Shown: piece after piece, positions 27,544 through 37,196 of the stretch
How the letters are laid out: the number at the start of each line of letters is the position of its first letter
Numbering within the stretch: the first letter of the stretch is position 1
From: Mycolicibacterium hassiacum DSM 44199
GTDB taxonomy: Bacteria; Actinomycetota; Actinomycetes; Mycobacteriales; Mycobacteriaceae
Direction: 5' to 3'
Assembly: GCF_900603025.1 (NCBI RefSeq)
Contig: NZ_LR026975.1
Location: forward strand, 682,001-746,000
DNA length: 64,000 bases
Notes under the pieces: model-generated
What the model saw: the letters and a program-made list of their open reading frames with translations, nothing else
The model's database searches: none
Told to the model about the DNA's origin: nothing
Translations under genes and position numbers: made by a program

Positions 27544-28001
27544 ATTCCTCCTTCGGCGTGAAGCGGCCGGTTCATTGCTGCTCCCGCCCGGCACCGAAGC
27601 CGGTCACGAGATCGGGAGCCGAATGGTCTGTGATCGCCACCACTCGCCGCTAAACCTTACGGCAATAGGTATAGGGGCGTCAATATGTGGGCCATGATTC
27701 GCCTGCAATTTCAATGTCTTTGCTGTTCAAAGGCTTATTCGTGGTAGCGGGCCGACGTTGGTGGCCACGGTTGACATAGCTGATTTTTCGAAAGCTCGGT
27801 CCGCGGTGATGGTGGGGGTGCCGCTTCGGTATCAATGCGATACGGCCCGGGGCAGGCCCCGGAAACAGCGGCTGGGAGATTTGCTGTGCAGACTGCGGAC
27901 GCGCATGCTGGGGCCAATGTTGGCGCGCCTGGAGAAGCGAACCAACGCAGATGCGCGGGGCGCCGCTCGGGCGGCCCGGCCGAACAGTCGGGCTGCGTCG
28001 G
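27544..28001. other. 458-bp stretch without a supported gene
   Basis: Between the SDR start and the ferredoxin stop. It holds operator-like site B and an AT-richer patch (about 27660-27800) that may be the promoter region for the SDR-P450-Rieske operon. A plus-strand frame across 27758-28015 exists but has no ribosome site or recognisable domain and is Arg-rich, so no gene is called. Confidence 0.5.
27655..27669. promoter_or_regulatory. Putative shared operator, site B
   Basis: CCTTACGGCAATAGG inside TAAACCTTACGGCAATAGGT, 112-126 bases before the SDR start. It shares TAAACCTTAC and TAGGTA with site D before the mce operon at 40546. Confidence 0.55.
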
Positions 28002-28365
<364 letters not shown>

Positions 28366-28405
28366 TTAATCGCAGCTGCAAACGGTAGTGACCGAAGGGG
28401 GCACG

Positions 28406-30013
28406 ATGGGAGGGGCCGAAGGCACAGCGGTGATGCACAGTGGGCACACGCCACCCACCATCACCGTGCGGTGTCCGGCCACCGGCGAGGTTATCGGCTC
28501 GGTGGTCGAGACGACCGCCGAGGAAGTGGCGAAGCGCGCGGCCGCACTCCGGAACGCCCAGCCGGCCTGGGAAGCGCTGGGGTCGCGGGGACGCAGCGGA
28601 TACCTACTGCGCTGGCTGGACTGGCTGCTCGACAACGAACGGCGCCTACTGACGCTGGTCCAGCGGGAAACCGGCAAGTCGTGGGCCGACGCCAGCCTGG
28701 AGATGTCGGTCGCGATCGACGTGATCAACTATTTCACCGCCAACGCCGAACGGTTCCTGGCCGATCGACGGGTGCGGCCCGCCGGCCTGGCGAACGCCAT
28801 CCGCCGGCTGCGGGTCCAGGTTCGTCCCTACCAGTTGGTTGGCCTGATCACCCCGTGGAACGGACCGTTGGGCGGACCGATGATGGATGTGGTCGGCGCC
28901 CTGGTGGCCGGTGCCGCCGTGCTCTCCAAGCCGTCCGAGGTGACGCCGCTGACCTGGCAGGAAGTGGTGCGGGGGTGGCGCGAGGAGATCGAGGCCCCGC
29001 CGATCCTGGATATCGCAACCGGTGCCGGCGAGGTCGGCGCGGCCGTCGTCGATCAGGTGGACATGGTGATGTTCACCGGTTCCGTGCGCACCGGGCGGGC
29101 CATTGCGGTTCGCTGCGCCGAGCGGCTCATCCCGTGCAGTCTCGAGCTCGGTGGCAAGGACGCGATGATTGTTCTTGCTGACGCGGACCTGGATCGTGCC
29201 GCCCGCGCCGCGGTCTGGGGCGGCATGACGAACTCCGGGCAGGCGTGCATCGGGGTGGAACGTGTCTATGTGGAGGCGCCGGTCTACGACGCTTTCGTCA
29301 ATCTTGTGACCGAGAAGGTGGCCGCGCTGCGGCAGGGCATGGACGAGCCCGGCAGCTACGCGACCGATATCGGCGCGATGGTCACCGAAGCGCAGCTCGA
29401 CATCGTCGCCGAACATGTCGCCGACGCCGTGGCCAAAGGTGCCCGGGTGTTGGTGGGCGGGGAACGCGTGGACGGGAACTGTTATCAGCCCACGGTTCTC
29501 GTCGACGTCGATCATTCGATGCGCTGCATGCGGGAGGAGACCTTCGGGCCGGTCCTACCGATCATGCGGGTCGCCGACGAGGACGAGGCTGTCCGCCTGG
29601 CCAATGACAGCGACTACGGGCTGAGTTCCAGCGTGTGGACCCGCGATCGGGCGCGAGCGGATCGATTGTCGCGCCGGATCGAGGCGGGGTCGGTGTCGAT
29701 CAACAACGCTCTGATCGCCACCTTCCAACTACCGATACCGATGGGGGGCTGGAAGAACTCTGGCCTCGGTGCACGGTTCGGGGGAGCTCAGGGCGTGCTC
29801 AAGTACTGCCGCCAGCAGTCGGTGGTTGCGGACCGGATCTCGCTCAAGTCGGAGCCGATTTGGTACCCGGTGGTTCCGGTCAGGGCGCGGGCGATGTCGC
29901 GGGTTGTCCGGTTCTTCGGGGCGCACGACTGGCGCCGGCGGCTGGGCATAGGCAAGAACCCGAATCCTGCACACAAGCGCCCCGGTGCCCAGCGAGCCGG
30001 CGGGTCGTTGTGA
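28406..30013 (+). CDS. Aldehyde dehydrogenase (succinate-semialdehyde dehydrogenase-like)
   Basis: 535-residue aldehyde dehydrogenase, about 50 residues longer than usual owing to a basic C-terminal tail (RARAMSRVVRFFGAHDWRRR) after the catalytic domain. Key motifs are LITPWNGPLGGP, MFTGSVRTGRA, LELGGKDAM (Glu) and NSGQACIGVERVY (Cys). The ATG at 28406 is preferred to the GTG at 28388 because GAAGGGGG lies 5-11 bases before it. Divergent from the ferredoxin gene across operator-like site C and followed 186 bases later by a TetR gene. Confidence 0.85.
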   Translation: MGGAEGTAVMHSGHTPPTITVRCPATGEVIGSVVETTAEEVAKRAAALRNAQPAWEALGSRGRSGYLLRWLDWLLDNERRLLTLVQRETGKSWADASLEMSVAIDVINYFTANAERFLADRRVRPAGLANAIRRLRVQVRPYQLVGLITPWNGPLGGPMMDVVGALVAGAAVLSKPSEVTPLTWQEVVRGWREEIEAPPILDIATGAGEVGAAVVDQVDMVMFTGSVRTGRAIAVRCAERLIPCSLELGGKDAMIVLADADLDRAARAAVWGGMTNSGQACIGVERVYVEAPVYDAFVNLVTEKVAALRQGMDEPGSYATDIGAMVTEAQLDIVAEHVADAVAKGARVLVGGERVDGNCYQPTVLVDVDHSMRCMREETFGPVLPIMRVADEDEAVRLANDSDYGLSSSVWTRDRARADRLSRRIEAGSVSINNALIATFQLPIPMGGWKNSGLGARFGGAQGVLKYCRQQSVVADRISLKSEPIWYPVVPVRARAMSRVVRFFGAHDWRRRLGIGKNPNPAHKRPGAQRAGGSL

Positions 30014-30147
30014 AATACGATCAGGCGTGGCGGGCGGCCCATGCGGGTGGCCGTCCGTCCCGGCGGCCGCACCGCGGATTCGACATGGCACGAGTCCGAA
30101 CCGGTTTCGTTACTGTCAGCTCGGGCGGCTGCGAGCGTGTCCGGCTC

Positions 30148-30198
30148 TATACTGGGCAGATGATGGTGACCGCGGCAGTCGAGACGAGTGCGAACTGA
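30148..30198 (+). promoter_or_regulatory. -10 element and short leader ORF before the TetR gene
   Basis: TATACT at 30148-30153 is a near-consensus -10. An ATG at 30160, 6 bases after it, could be a leaderless start of a 12-codon frame, MMVTAAVETSAN, that stops at 30198, one base before the ATG of the TetR gene. This would couple translation of the regulator to the leader peptide. Confidence 0.4.
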
Positions 30199-30199
30199 C

Positions 30200-30847
30200 A
30201 TGGCGCGACCGTCAAAACCCCTCATCAGCAAGGAGTCCGCCGTCAAGGCATCCATCGAGATCATCGACGCCGAGGGCATCGAGGCGTTCAGCCTGCCCAA
30301 GCTGGCGGCGCACATGGGGGTGCGCGCCCCCTCGCTGTATCACCACTTCGCGGACAAGAACGAGATCATGACGGCGATCGCGCGCTACATCGCTGGGAAA
30401 TCGGTGACCCGCCCACGTCGCGCGCCAGGGCCGGACTGGCCGGAGTATTTCGTCAGCCTGGCTGTCAACTTCCGGCAGTCCGTGCTGCGCCATCGCAACG
30501 CGGCGATCGTGTTGATCCAACACCTGCCGCGAGAAACCCTCATCGGCAGCTTCGAAGACGCCGCCAAGTTCCTCAGTGACTCAGGTGTTCCGTCCCATCT
30601 GCACGTGCAGATCCTCGACGGCATCGAGACCCTGTGTATCGGTGCGGTGCTCGCGGAGGCGGCCCGCAACCCACGAGCCCGCAAGCGGGTGTTCCCGCCG
30701 CTCGATCCGGACAAGCACCCACACCTCGCGAGGGCGGTTGAGGCCAATGACCTATCCGTGAACGAGCTGTTCGCACAACGGATTCGGACGTTCCTCAACG
30801 GTATCATCAATAGCGACTCCTATCGTCGCGCTGAAGCATCGGCGTGA
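30200..30847 (+). CDS. TetR-family regulator, candidate repressor of the mce/catabolic regulon
   Basis: 215-residue TetR protein. The helix-turn-helix is at about residues 10-55 (LPKLAAHMGVRAPSLYHHFADKNE). The C-terminal domain (from residue 75) has the TetR_C-like pattern with AIVLIQHLPRETL. The ATG at 30200 is used; a GTG 12 bases earlier is possible. It lies between the aldehyde dehydrogenase and the convergent end of the mce operon, 60 bases from the mceF stop, which makes it the simplest candidate to bind the CCTTA-N6-TAGG sites seen four times around it (inference). Confidence 0.85.
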   Translation: MARPSKPLISKESAVKASIEIIDAEGIEAFSLPKLAAHMGVRAPSLYHHFADKNEIMTAIARYIAGKSVTRPRRAPGPDWPEYFVSLAVNFRQSVLRHRNAAIVLIQHLPRETLIGSFEDAAKFLSDSGVPSHLHVQILDGIETLCIGAVLAEAARNPRARKRVFPPLDPDKHPHLARAVEANDLSVNELFAQRIRTFLNGIINSDSYRRAEASA

Positions 30848-30907
30848 CCGGCCCCCGGCGGGTGTTTGGGCGGCCGGCTCACGTTCCCGGCGGAGTCAGC
30901 CAACGGT

Positions 30908-32389
30908 TCACGGTGGGGTCAGCATGCTCTGCCAGGTCTTGGCCTGGTGAGCGGCGGCCAGGTCGGACCGCTTGTGCACTCGGCCGTCGGGTCCGAGGTA
31001 ACTGCCGGTCGCCGGATCGTAGTACGCAGTGGCGATCGGCGGCTGGATCGCGTCGGTTGCCGGCGCAGCGGCCGGGTCGGATCCCGACGCCGTCTCCGGC
31101 TGGATGCCAGTCGTTCTGTTGACCTCCGGCGGCTTCTGCGGAATGTCCTGTCCGGACAGGGTGGCGTTCGGGTCACCCTTCCAGTTGAAGCCGTCGTTGA
31201 GCGGCACATACTCTTCGTCGCTCTTGCACATTTTCGCCGTCGGTGCGCGCTTGCCGGGGCGCGTCATGCACGGCAGGTTGCGTGCGCCGCGCACCGCGAT
31301 CCACGAGTCCTGCGGAATGCGGCAGTACAGATCGTGTTCGGGTCGATCGGGCGTGTCGACCATCGACGGGGTGCGCTGTTGCTGCGCGGGCAGATAACCG
31401 GTGGTGCATGGTGGTGGGAGATTGAGGTTCAGGTTGAACGACAGGATCAGCCCGGGGTTCTTGGTACCGCGGTTGGCGACTGTGCCGGCCGCCATCACCT
31501 GAACGCCCATCGGGATCAGTACCAGCAACTGTTCGACACCCGGCTGGTAGGTCAGCGCCAATTCGCCGATGCCGGCCAGATTAGCCATCAGCACCGGTAC
31601 GGTTGGCCGGAAACGGTCCATGAGCTGCCGGGCCTCGTCGGCTGCCTGGGGAGCCTGCTCGATGAGCGCGCCCAGGGCGGCGTCCTCGTCGCGCACCTGG
31701 CGGGTGATATCGGCCAGGTGCGCCGCCCACTCCCGAATCGAGTCGGCGGTATCGGCCTGCGAGTCGAGCACCGGCCCGGATCTGTCGATCAAAGTAAGGA
31801 TCGAATCCAGTTCCCGGTGAGCGTCGAGAGCCAACCGCGTCGACCCGTTGACGATCCGGGAGATGTCGGGACCCAAACCGCCGACAGCGGTATAGCTCTC
31901 GTCGATTACGGTCTTGAGATCCTCGCGCGGGATCGCCTGCAACCCGCGGTTGGTGGCGTCGAGAAGCCCACCGATCTCCGGGGGCACCACGGTGTTGTCG
32001 CGCGTTATCACGTCGCCGTCGCGCAGCGACCGGCCCTCGCCGCTGCGCGGCACCAGCGCGACGTACTGTTCGCCGATCGCAGACACGCTGTGCACCTCGG
32101 CGGTGACATCGGCCGGAATCCGCACGTCGTCGCGCAGCGACAGGTCGACGTCCACACCGCTGTCGGTGAGCCGAACCGCGGTGACACGACCCACCTCGGT
32201 GCCCCGGTAGGTGACATTGGCCCGCTCGTAGAGCCCACCTGTCCAGGGCAGTTGCACAGTCACGGTGTAGCGGCCGATTCCGAGCATCGCGGGCACTCTG
32301 ATGTAGCCGAAGACCATCATCGTGCCGGCGATTACCGCCACGACGGTGAACACGATCAGCTGAATCTTGATATGTCTGCTCAGATGCAT
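30908..32389 (-). CDS. mceF: Mce family protein MceF
   Basis: 493-residue last subunit of the Mce lipid transporter. An N-terminal transmembrane anchor (IQLIVFTVVAVIAGTMMVFG, residues 9-28) is followed by the MCE domain (VTVQLPWTGGLYERANVTYRG, IPADVTAEVHSVSAIGEQYV) and a helical region of about 200 residues. The C-terminal domain contains several Cys and a YYDPATGSYLGPDGR motif near the end, usual in MceF. It starts 1 base after the mceE stop. Together MceA-F form a tube that carries lipid across the envelope to the YrbE permease. Confidence 0.92.
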   Translation of the reverse strand: MHLSRHIKIQLIVFTVVAVIAGTMMVFGYIRVPAMLGIGRYTVTVQLPWTGGLYERANVTYRGTEVGRVTAVRLTDSGVDVDLSLRDDVRIPADVTAEVHSVSAIGEQYVALVPRSGEGRSLRDGDVITRDNTVVPPEIGGLLDATNRGLQAIPREDLKTVIDESYTAVGGLGPDISRIVNGSTRLALDAHRELDSILTLIDRSGPVLDSQADTADSIREWAAHLADITRQVRDEDAALGALIEQAPQAADEARQLMDRFRPTVPVLMANLAGIGELALTYQPGVEQLLVLIPMGVQVMAAGTVANRGTKNPGLILSFNLNLNLPPPCTTGYLPAQQQRTPSMVDTPDRPEHDLYCRIPQDSWIAVRGARNLPCMTRPGKRAPTAKMCKSDEEYVPLNDGFNWKGDPNATLSGQDIPQKPPEVNRTTGIQPETASGSDPAAAPATDAIQPPIATAYYDPATGSYLGPDGRVHKRSDLAAAHQAKTWQSMLTPP

Positions 32390-32390
32390 T

Positions 32391-33527
32391 TCACGGTCCC
32401 TGATCCAGCCGGTACGGCGCGACCAACGGGTTCTTGTTGGTATACGGGCTGGGCAGCTGCCCTATGGTGCGACCCCACTGCAGCTCCAGTTCGGTGAGAT
32501 CGCCCTCCCAGCGGGTACCGGTGAAGATGGTGTTGTCGATGCGGCTGAGGGTCAGATCGAGGATAGCGGTGATGTTGGCGTAATCGCCGCGAATCCAGTT
32601 CTCCAGTGGGCCTTTCGGCCAAGGGAAGGTGCCGATGAAGTCAAGCGAGCGGGTGAGATCGGGCCCGGCGTCGGCGAGGGACTTCAGCACCGGCGCCAGC
32701 TGCCGTAGTTCGGCGACCAGACTCTCCTTGCTCCGGGTCACCGTATCGGTGGTAAGCGCGCTGAACTTGCCCATCGCGTCGACGGCTTCGACCAGCTGAG
32801 TGCGTTGGTCGGCCAGCACTGCCAGTGCACCGGGAATGGTGTGCATCGCGCGGTCGAGTACCGGTTTGTCCGCGGCGAACTGGCTCACCAAGCTGTTGAA
32901 ACTCTCGGTGGCCGCGAGTATGTCGTCGGTCTGGGCATCAACGTTGGCGACGAACCGGTCCAGCTGCTCGATCAGGCTGCGCAGTTCCGCCCCACGGCCG
33001 GCGAACGCGGTGGCTAGGGCAGCGGTGATGTCCTGGATCTGGCCGATGCCGCCGCCGTTGAGTAAGAGCGACAGCGCTGCGAGTGTTTCGTCGGTGCCCG
33101 GGTAGGACTCGCCTCGTTCGAGCGGGATCAGCGAGCCGTTGCGCAGCCGACCTCGCGGCGGTTCGTCGGCCGGCGGGGACAGTTCGATGTGCAGCGAGCC
33201 CAGCAGGCTGGTCTGACCCACCTTGGCGGTCGAGTTCTCGGGCAGGTCCACATTGCTGTTGAGGGTCATCGTGACCAGCGCGTGCCAGCCCTGGCGCTCG
33301 ATCTTGGTGACGGTCCCGATGTTCGCATCACCGACCCGCACCCGCGAATTCGGTTGCAGATAACCGACATCGGCCAGTTGCGCCTGGATGACGAAGGATC
33401 CGTCACCGCGGCCCTGGGTGCCGGGCATCGGTAGCGAGTTGAGCCCATGCCACTCACATCCGGTTGTGGCGGCCAGCGCGGCGGTGCATGCCAGTGTCGC
33501 GATCGATCGCCGTATCCGTCGGCTCAT
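32391..33527 (-). CDS. mceE: Mce family lipoprotein MceE
   Basis: 378-residue Mce subunit with a lipoprotein signal: basic start MSRRIRRS, a hydrophobic stretch and a lipobox ending TTGC with Cys at residue 23, as in the LprN-type MceE proteins. The MCE domain (IQAQLADVGYLQPNSRVRVGD) follows, then a coiled helical region (ITAALATAFAGRGAELRSLI). The start ATG overlaps the mceD stop by 4 bases. Confidence 0.92.
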   Translation of the reverse strand: MSRRIRRSIATLACTAALAATTGCEWHGLNSLPMPGTQGRGDGSFVIQAQLADVGYLQPNSRVRVGDANIGTVTKIERQGWHALVTMTLNSNVDLPENSTAKVGQTSLLGSLHIELSPPADEPPRGRLRNGSLIPLERGESYPGTDETLAALSLLLNGGGIGQIQDITAALATAFAGRGAELRSLIEQLDRFVANVDAQTDDILAATESFNSLVSQFAADKPVLDRAMHTIPGALAVLADQRTQLVEAVDAMGKFSALTTDTVTRSKESLVAELRQLAPVLKSLADAGPDLTRSLDFIGTFPWPKGPLENWIRGDYANITAILDLTLSRIDNTIFTGTRWEGDLTELELQWGRTIGQLPSPYTNKNPLVAPYRLDQGP

Positions 33528-34843
33528 GATCCACCACCGGGAAGCATCATGTTCTGCAGTGAGGCAGGCTGCTCGCCGGATTGCGGCGCAGCGGCGGCCG
33601 TCGGTGCAGGGGGAGCACCCGGCTCAGGTTGTGCGGCCGGTTCGGCGGGTGCTGTCTGCCCCGGCGGAACCGGGCGGTAGTCGGGCCTCAGCCAGTCCTC
33701 CGAGTAAGTGATCTCGTTGGGCCGGGCAGTGGCGCCGACTATGTAGTTGGCGCCCAGCGGCGGGAAGTTCCACTGCCGGTTCTTGATGATCGGTGCCAGA
33801 TACTGGACGCACAGTTTGGCCGAGTGTTCGCTGTTCAGTCGGGATGCGGCCTGAATTGCTCCGCAGAGGAACGAGATCGGGTTCGCGAAGTTCTGCATCG
33901 TAAGCGCACCGGTGATGCCCTGTTGGGCCGGCTGATAGATGTTGATGAAGTTCTGCAGGGTGTTCGGGAACAGGTGCAACGACTGTTCGACATCGTCGAT
34001 GCTTTCTTGCACCGCGTTGGTGATGGAGGTCAGCCGGTCTGCTGCCTCGCCGAGGGCGTCGCGATTGTCCCGGATGAATGCCGTGGCGTCATCGACCACC
34101 GCATTCATCTCCGCGATCGCGGTCGCTATCGCATCGGGGGACGACGCCAGCGCTGCGGTCACCGCGGCGAGGTTGTCGTTGAGTTGGCGCAGCAACGTCG
34201 AACTGTCGTGCAGCGCCGACACCACGACCGAGAGGTTCTTGACCGACGTCATGATGTCGTTGCTGTGGTCACCGAGGATCGAAAACGCCTGGGACATCTT
34301 CTTGATCGTGGCGCGGATATCGGCACCCTGGCCGCGCAGGTTGGCGGCCGCGGTCTGGACGAAGGCGCCGAGCGAGCTGACCCCGCCGGGTTCGGTGGGT
34401 TGGAGCGCGGCGGTGAGCTTCTCCAACTGTTGACGAAGATCGTCCCATTCCAACGGAACCACGGTGCGGTCCTGACCGAGAACGGTGCCGCTTCGCATCT
34501 CGGGCCCACCGGTGTAGACGGGGGTGAGCTCGATGGCGCGGGCGGTCACCAGTTGAGGTGCGACGATGACCGCGCTGGCGTCCGCCGGGACGCGGTACCT
34601 GCGATTCACCCAGAACGTCACCTTCGCCCGCTCCGGCTCGGGTTCGATGCGCACGATGCGGCCGACGGGCACGCCGAGGATGCGGACCTCGTCGCCTTCG
34701 TAGAGCCCGTTGGTGTTGTCGAAGTAGGCGGTGATGTGCGTGCGGCCCTGCGTGGCGATGAACCGCGCCTGCACCGCGATGCCGGCGATGAGCAGCAGGC
34801 TCAACGCAATGGCGGTGATGATGCGCAGTTTTCGGGAAGGCAT
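33524..34843 (-). CDS. mceD: Mce family protein MceD
   Basis: 439-residue Mce subunit. Membrane anchor at residues 7-26 (IITAIALSLLLIAGIAVQAR), MCE domain with ITAYFDNTNGLYEGDEVRI and LVTARAIELTPVYTGGP, long helical part, then a Pro/Ala-rich C-terminal tail (PAEPAAQPEPGAPPAPT). The tail is disordered-looking and may thread through the cell wall. ATG at 34843 lies 1 base after the mceC stop, and the 3' end overlaps mceE by 4 bases. Confidence 0.92.
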   Translation of the reverse strand: MPSRKLRIITAIALSLLLIAGIAVQARFIATQGRTHITAYFDNTNGLYEGDEVRILGVPVGRIVRIEPEPERAKVTFWVNRRYRVPADASAVIVAPQLVTARAIELTPVYTGGPEMRSGTVLGQDRTVVPLEWDDLRQQLEKLTAALQPTEPGGVSSLGAFVQTAAANLRGQGADIRATIKKMSQAFSILGDHSNDIMTSVKNLSVVVSALHDSSTLLRQLNDNLAAVTAALASSPDAIATAIAEMNAVVDDATAFIRDNRDALGEAADRLTSITNAVQESIDDVEQSLHLFPNTLQNFINIYQPAQQGITGALTMQNFANPISFLCGAIQAASRLNSEHSAKLCVQYLAPIIKNRQWNFPPLGANYIVGATARPNEITYSEDWLRPDYRPVPPGQTAPAEPAAQPEPGAPPAPTAAAAPQSGEQPASLQNMMLPGGGS

Positions 34844-34844
34844 A

Positions 34845-36152
34845 TCAGGAAGCTCCGGTTTCCGATGGGTCCGACGGGGCTGCGGGCGGATAGCCGACCG
34901 GCGGGGCGGGTGGGCCCGGCGGTGGGCCACCCGGCGTCGGGGCGGGCGGCGGCTCCCGATGCGGATAGCAGCCGGGCCCGGGCAGCGGGGCATCGGGCGA
35001 ACCGCAGACCCGGTCGCCGGGATTGCCCGTGATCGCCTCCGGGACCGAAAGCCGCGGGTCTCCACCCTGCCCGGTGCGCGGCATGTCCACCGGAAGTGGC
35101 GGCGTCGCCCGCTGGCCGATCTGCGGATCGGTGCGCTGTGACGGCAGCAGCGTGTTGGGGTCGAGGCCGAGATCGGAGAAGGCTGCATCGATGAACGGCT
35201 GAATAAACTGACCCGGCAGCAGATTGGCGATGTAGGCCTTGAAGAACGGGCCGGAAGCCACCGACTCGCCAAGTGACATGGCGTACTGATTGAGGTACTT
35301 GATCGCCTGCTGCAGACCGGCCTTGCGCTCATCGACCAGCTTCAGTGCGGTGTTGAGCCGGTCCAGGGTCGGTCGCAGCTGGGCCCGGTTGTCGTCGATG
35401 AATCCCTGGAGTTGGCGCGCCAGGTCGGTCAGGTTGGCCGAGACCTGCTGCAGTGCATCGGATTCGGACCGCAGCTCTGCGAGCAAGGCATTGCTGTGGG
35501 CGACCAGGGCGGCGATGCGGTCAGCACGCTCGGACAACACGCCGGTCGCTTTGTTGGCGTTGGCAAGTAGCCGACGCAGCGCGCTATCACGCTCGTTGAG
35601 GGTCTGCCCGAACCGGCCCACACCCTGTACCGCGAGCCGCAACTCGGGCGGGGTGTCTTTGAACGTGGTGGCGAGGGTGGCCAGCGACTCCGACACCGCC
35701 GTGGTGTCGAGCCGGTCGATGGTAGCCGACAGGTCACCCAGTGCATCGGGCAATTGGTACGGCGTCCGCGTGCGTTCGACGGGAATGGTCTCGGTCAGCT
35801 CGCCCTCGCCGCGCGGCGTGATCTCCAGAACCTTCGCGCCGAGCAGGCTCTTGGTCCTGATCTGTGCCTCTGTCCGGTCGCCGAGCCGCACGTTCTTGTC
35901 GACCTCGAATTTGACCAGGACACGGGTTCCGTCCAGGTCGACCGACGACACCTCGCCGACTCGGTGACCGGCCACCTGCACCGGGGCGCCTTCTTGCAGA
36001 CCTCCGGCCTCGGCGAAGGCGGCGGAGTAGCGTTTCGTCGCGCCGAGGAACAGCAGCGATTTGTAGTTGAGGGCGAGCACTGCGACAGCAACCAGCGCGA
36101 CGCTGCCGAGCACGCCGATGACGAACAGATTCCGCTCCGAGAAAGACCTCAT
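34845..36152 (-). CDS. mceC: Mce family protein MceC
   Basis: 435-residue Mce subunit. Membrane anchor at residues 9-29 (LFVIGVLGSVALVAVAVLAL), MCE domain with FAEAGGLQEGAPVQVAGHRVG, helical part with repeated NLTDLARQLQGF-like heptads, and a Pro-rich C-terminus (PGGPPPGPPAPPVGYPP). The ATG at 36152 (MRSFSERN) overlaps the mceB stop by 4 bases, the coupling used elsewhere in this operon, so it is preferred to the in-frame ATG 12 bases upstream. Confidence 0.9.
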   Translation of the reverse strand: MRSFSERNLFVIGVLGSVALVAVAVLALNYKSLLFLGATKRYSAAFAEAGGLQEGAPVQVAGHRVGEVSSVDLDGTRVLVKFEVDKNVRLGDRTEAQIRTKSLLGAKVLEITPRGEGELTETIPVERTRTPYQLPDALGDLSATIDRLDTTAVSESLATLATTFKDTPPELRLAVQGVGRFGQTLNERDSALRRLLANANKATGVLSERADRIAALVAHSNALLAELRSESDALQQVSANLTDLARQLQGFIDDNRAQLRPTLDRLNTALKLVDERKAGLQQAIKYLNQYAMSLGESVASGPFFKAYIANLLPGQFIQPFIDAAFSDLGLDPNTLLPSQRTDPQIGQRATPPLPVDMPRTGQGGDPRLSVPEAITGNPGDRVCGSPDAPLPGPGCYPHREPPPAPTPGGPPPGPPAPPVGYPPAAPSDPSETGAS

Positions 36153-37177
36153 TTGGGCTCGCATCGTCCCGTGTCCTGACCGGCCAGTTTGATGTAAACC
36201 GGTTGTCCGCCTTTGCCGTTGACCTTCAGGAATAGGTCACACAGATAGAAGGTGAAGAAGTCGCCCATGATCCCCAGCCGGCTGAGGATCTTGTAGGACT
36301 GCGGCACTGTGGCGAGGTAGTTGTCCATCCACTCCCGGTCGTCGTGGATGATCGTCGCCACCCGGTTCGTCTCGTTCAGCATGTTCTTGGATGGCTGCCT
36401 GCCCTCGGCGAGCAGACCGGCGACCGATGCGGCTGCGGCGTTCGCGTGGGCAACGGCCTTGGCGATATCGGCGCGGCGCGCGGCCAATCCGTCGACAAGT
36501 TCGGACAACTTGTCGACGGCGGTGCCGAACCGCCGGTTCTCCGTACCGAAGGTGTCGAGCATCTGGTTGAGGTTCTCGATCACCGCTCCGATCAACTCAT
36601 CCCGGTCGGCGAGAGCGTTGGTGACGGCAGCCGCATGGTTTAGAAACGAAGCGATGGTGGCGCCCTGACCCTGCAGCGCACCGATGAGTTCGGCCGACAA
36701 CAGGTTCACCTGATCGGGGTCGAGGGCGCGGAACAGCGGCCGGAACCCGCCGAACAGGGTGTCGAGGTCCAATGCGGGTTCGGTGTGCGAAGCCGGGATG
36801 GTGTCTCCCGGCGTGAGCGGCCGAGTGTCGCCCACTCCTTCGGACAGGGTGAGATAGCGGTCGCCGATCGGGTTCTCCCAGCGCACTGCGGCCTTGGTCG
36901 CGGTGGTGAGGACGACGCCGGGATCGACCCCGAACTCGACCACCGCCAGTCCTTCGTCGGTGATCGAGATGCCCTTGACCTTGCCGACCTCGACGCCGCC
37001 GATGCGGACGAAGTCGCCTTCGGTCAATCCGCTCACATCGGTGAACTCCGCGCGGTAGATCTGCTCCCGTGAGAAGCGGAACTGGGAGAACACCGCGAGC
37101 AGCGCGAATGTCCCGATCAGGCACGCGACGAGAAAGATCGTGAAGCCGATCGTCGCGCGACGCAGGTTGCCACTCAA
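36149..37177 (-). CDS. mceB: Mce family protein MceB
   Basis: 342-residue Mce subunit. Membrane anchor at residues 9-29 (GFTIFLVACLIGTFALLAVF), MCE domain with RAEFTDVSGLTEGDFVRIGG, and the characteristic MceB C-terminus FYLCDLFLKVNGKGGQPVYI. The start is a TTG at 37177, 19 bases after mceA; no ATG or GTG in frame fits before the anchor. A GAGGATCG sequence about 10 bases upstream may serve as the ribosome site. Confidence 0.9.
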   Translation of the reverse strand: MSGNLRRATIGFTIFLVACLIGTFALLAVFSQFRFSREQIYRAEFTDVSGLTEGDFVRIGGVEVGKVKGISITDEGLAVVEFGVDPGVVLTTATKAAVRWENPIGDRYLTLSEGVGDTRPLTPGDTIPASHTEPALDLDTLFGGFRPLFRALDPDQVNLLSAELIGALQGQGATIASFLNHAAAVTNALADRDELIGAVIENLNQMLDTFGTENRRFGTAVDKLSELVDGLAARRADIAKAVAHANAAAASVAGLLAEGRQPSKNMLNETNRVATIIHDDREWMDNYLATVPQSYKILSRLGIMGDFFTFYLCDLFLKVNGKGGQPVYIKLAGQDTGRCEPK

Positions 37178-37196
37178 TGTCGTCGATCCTCGATGG

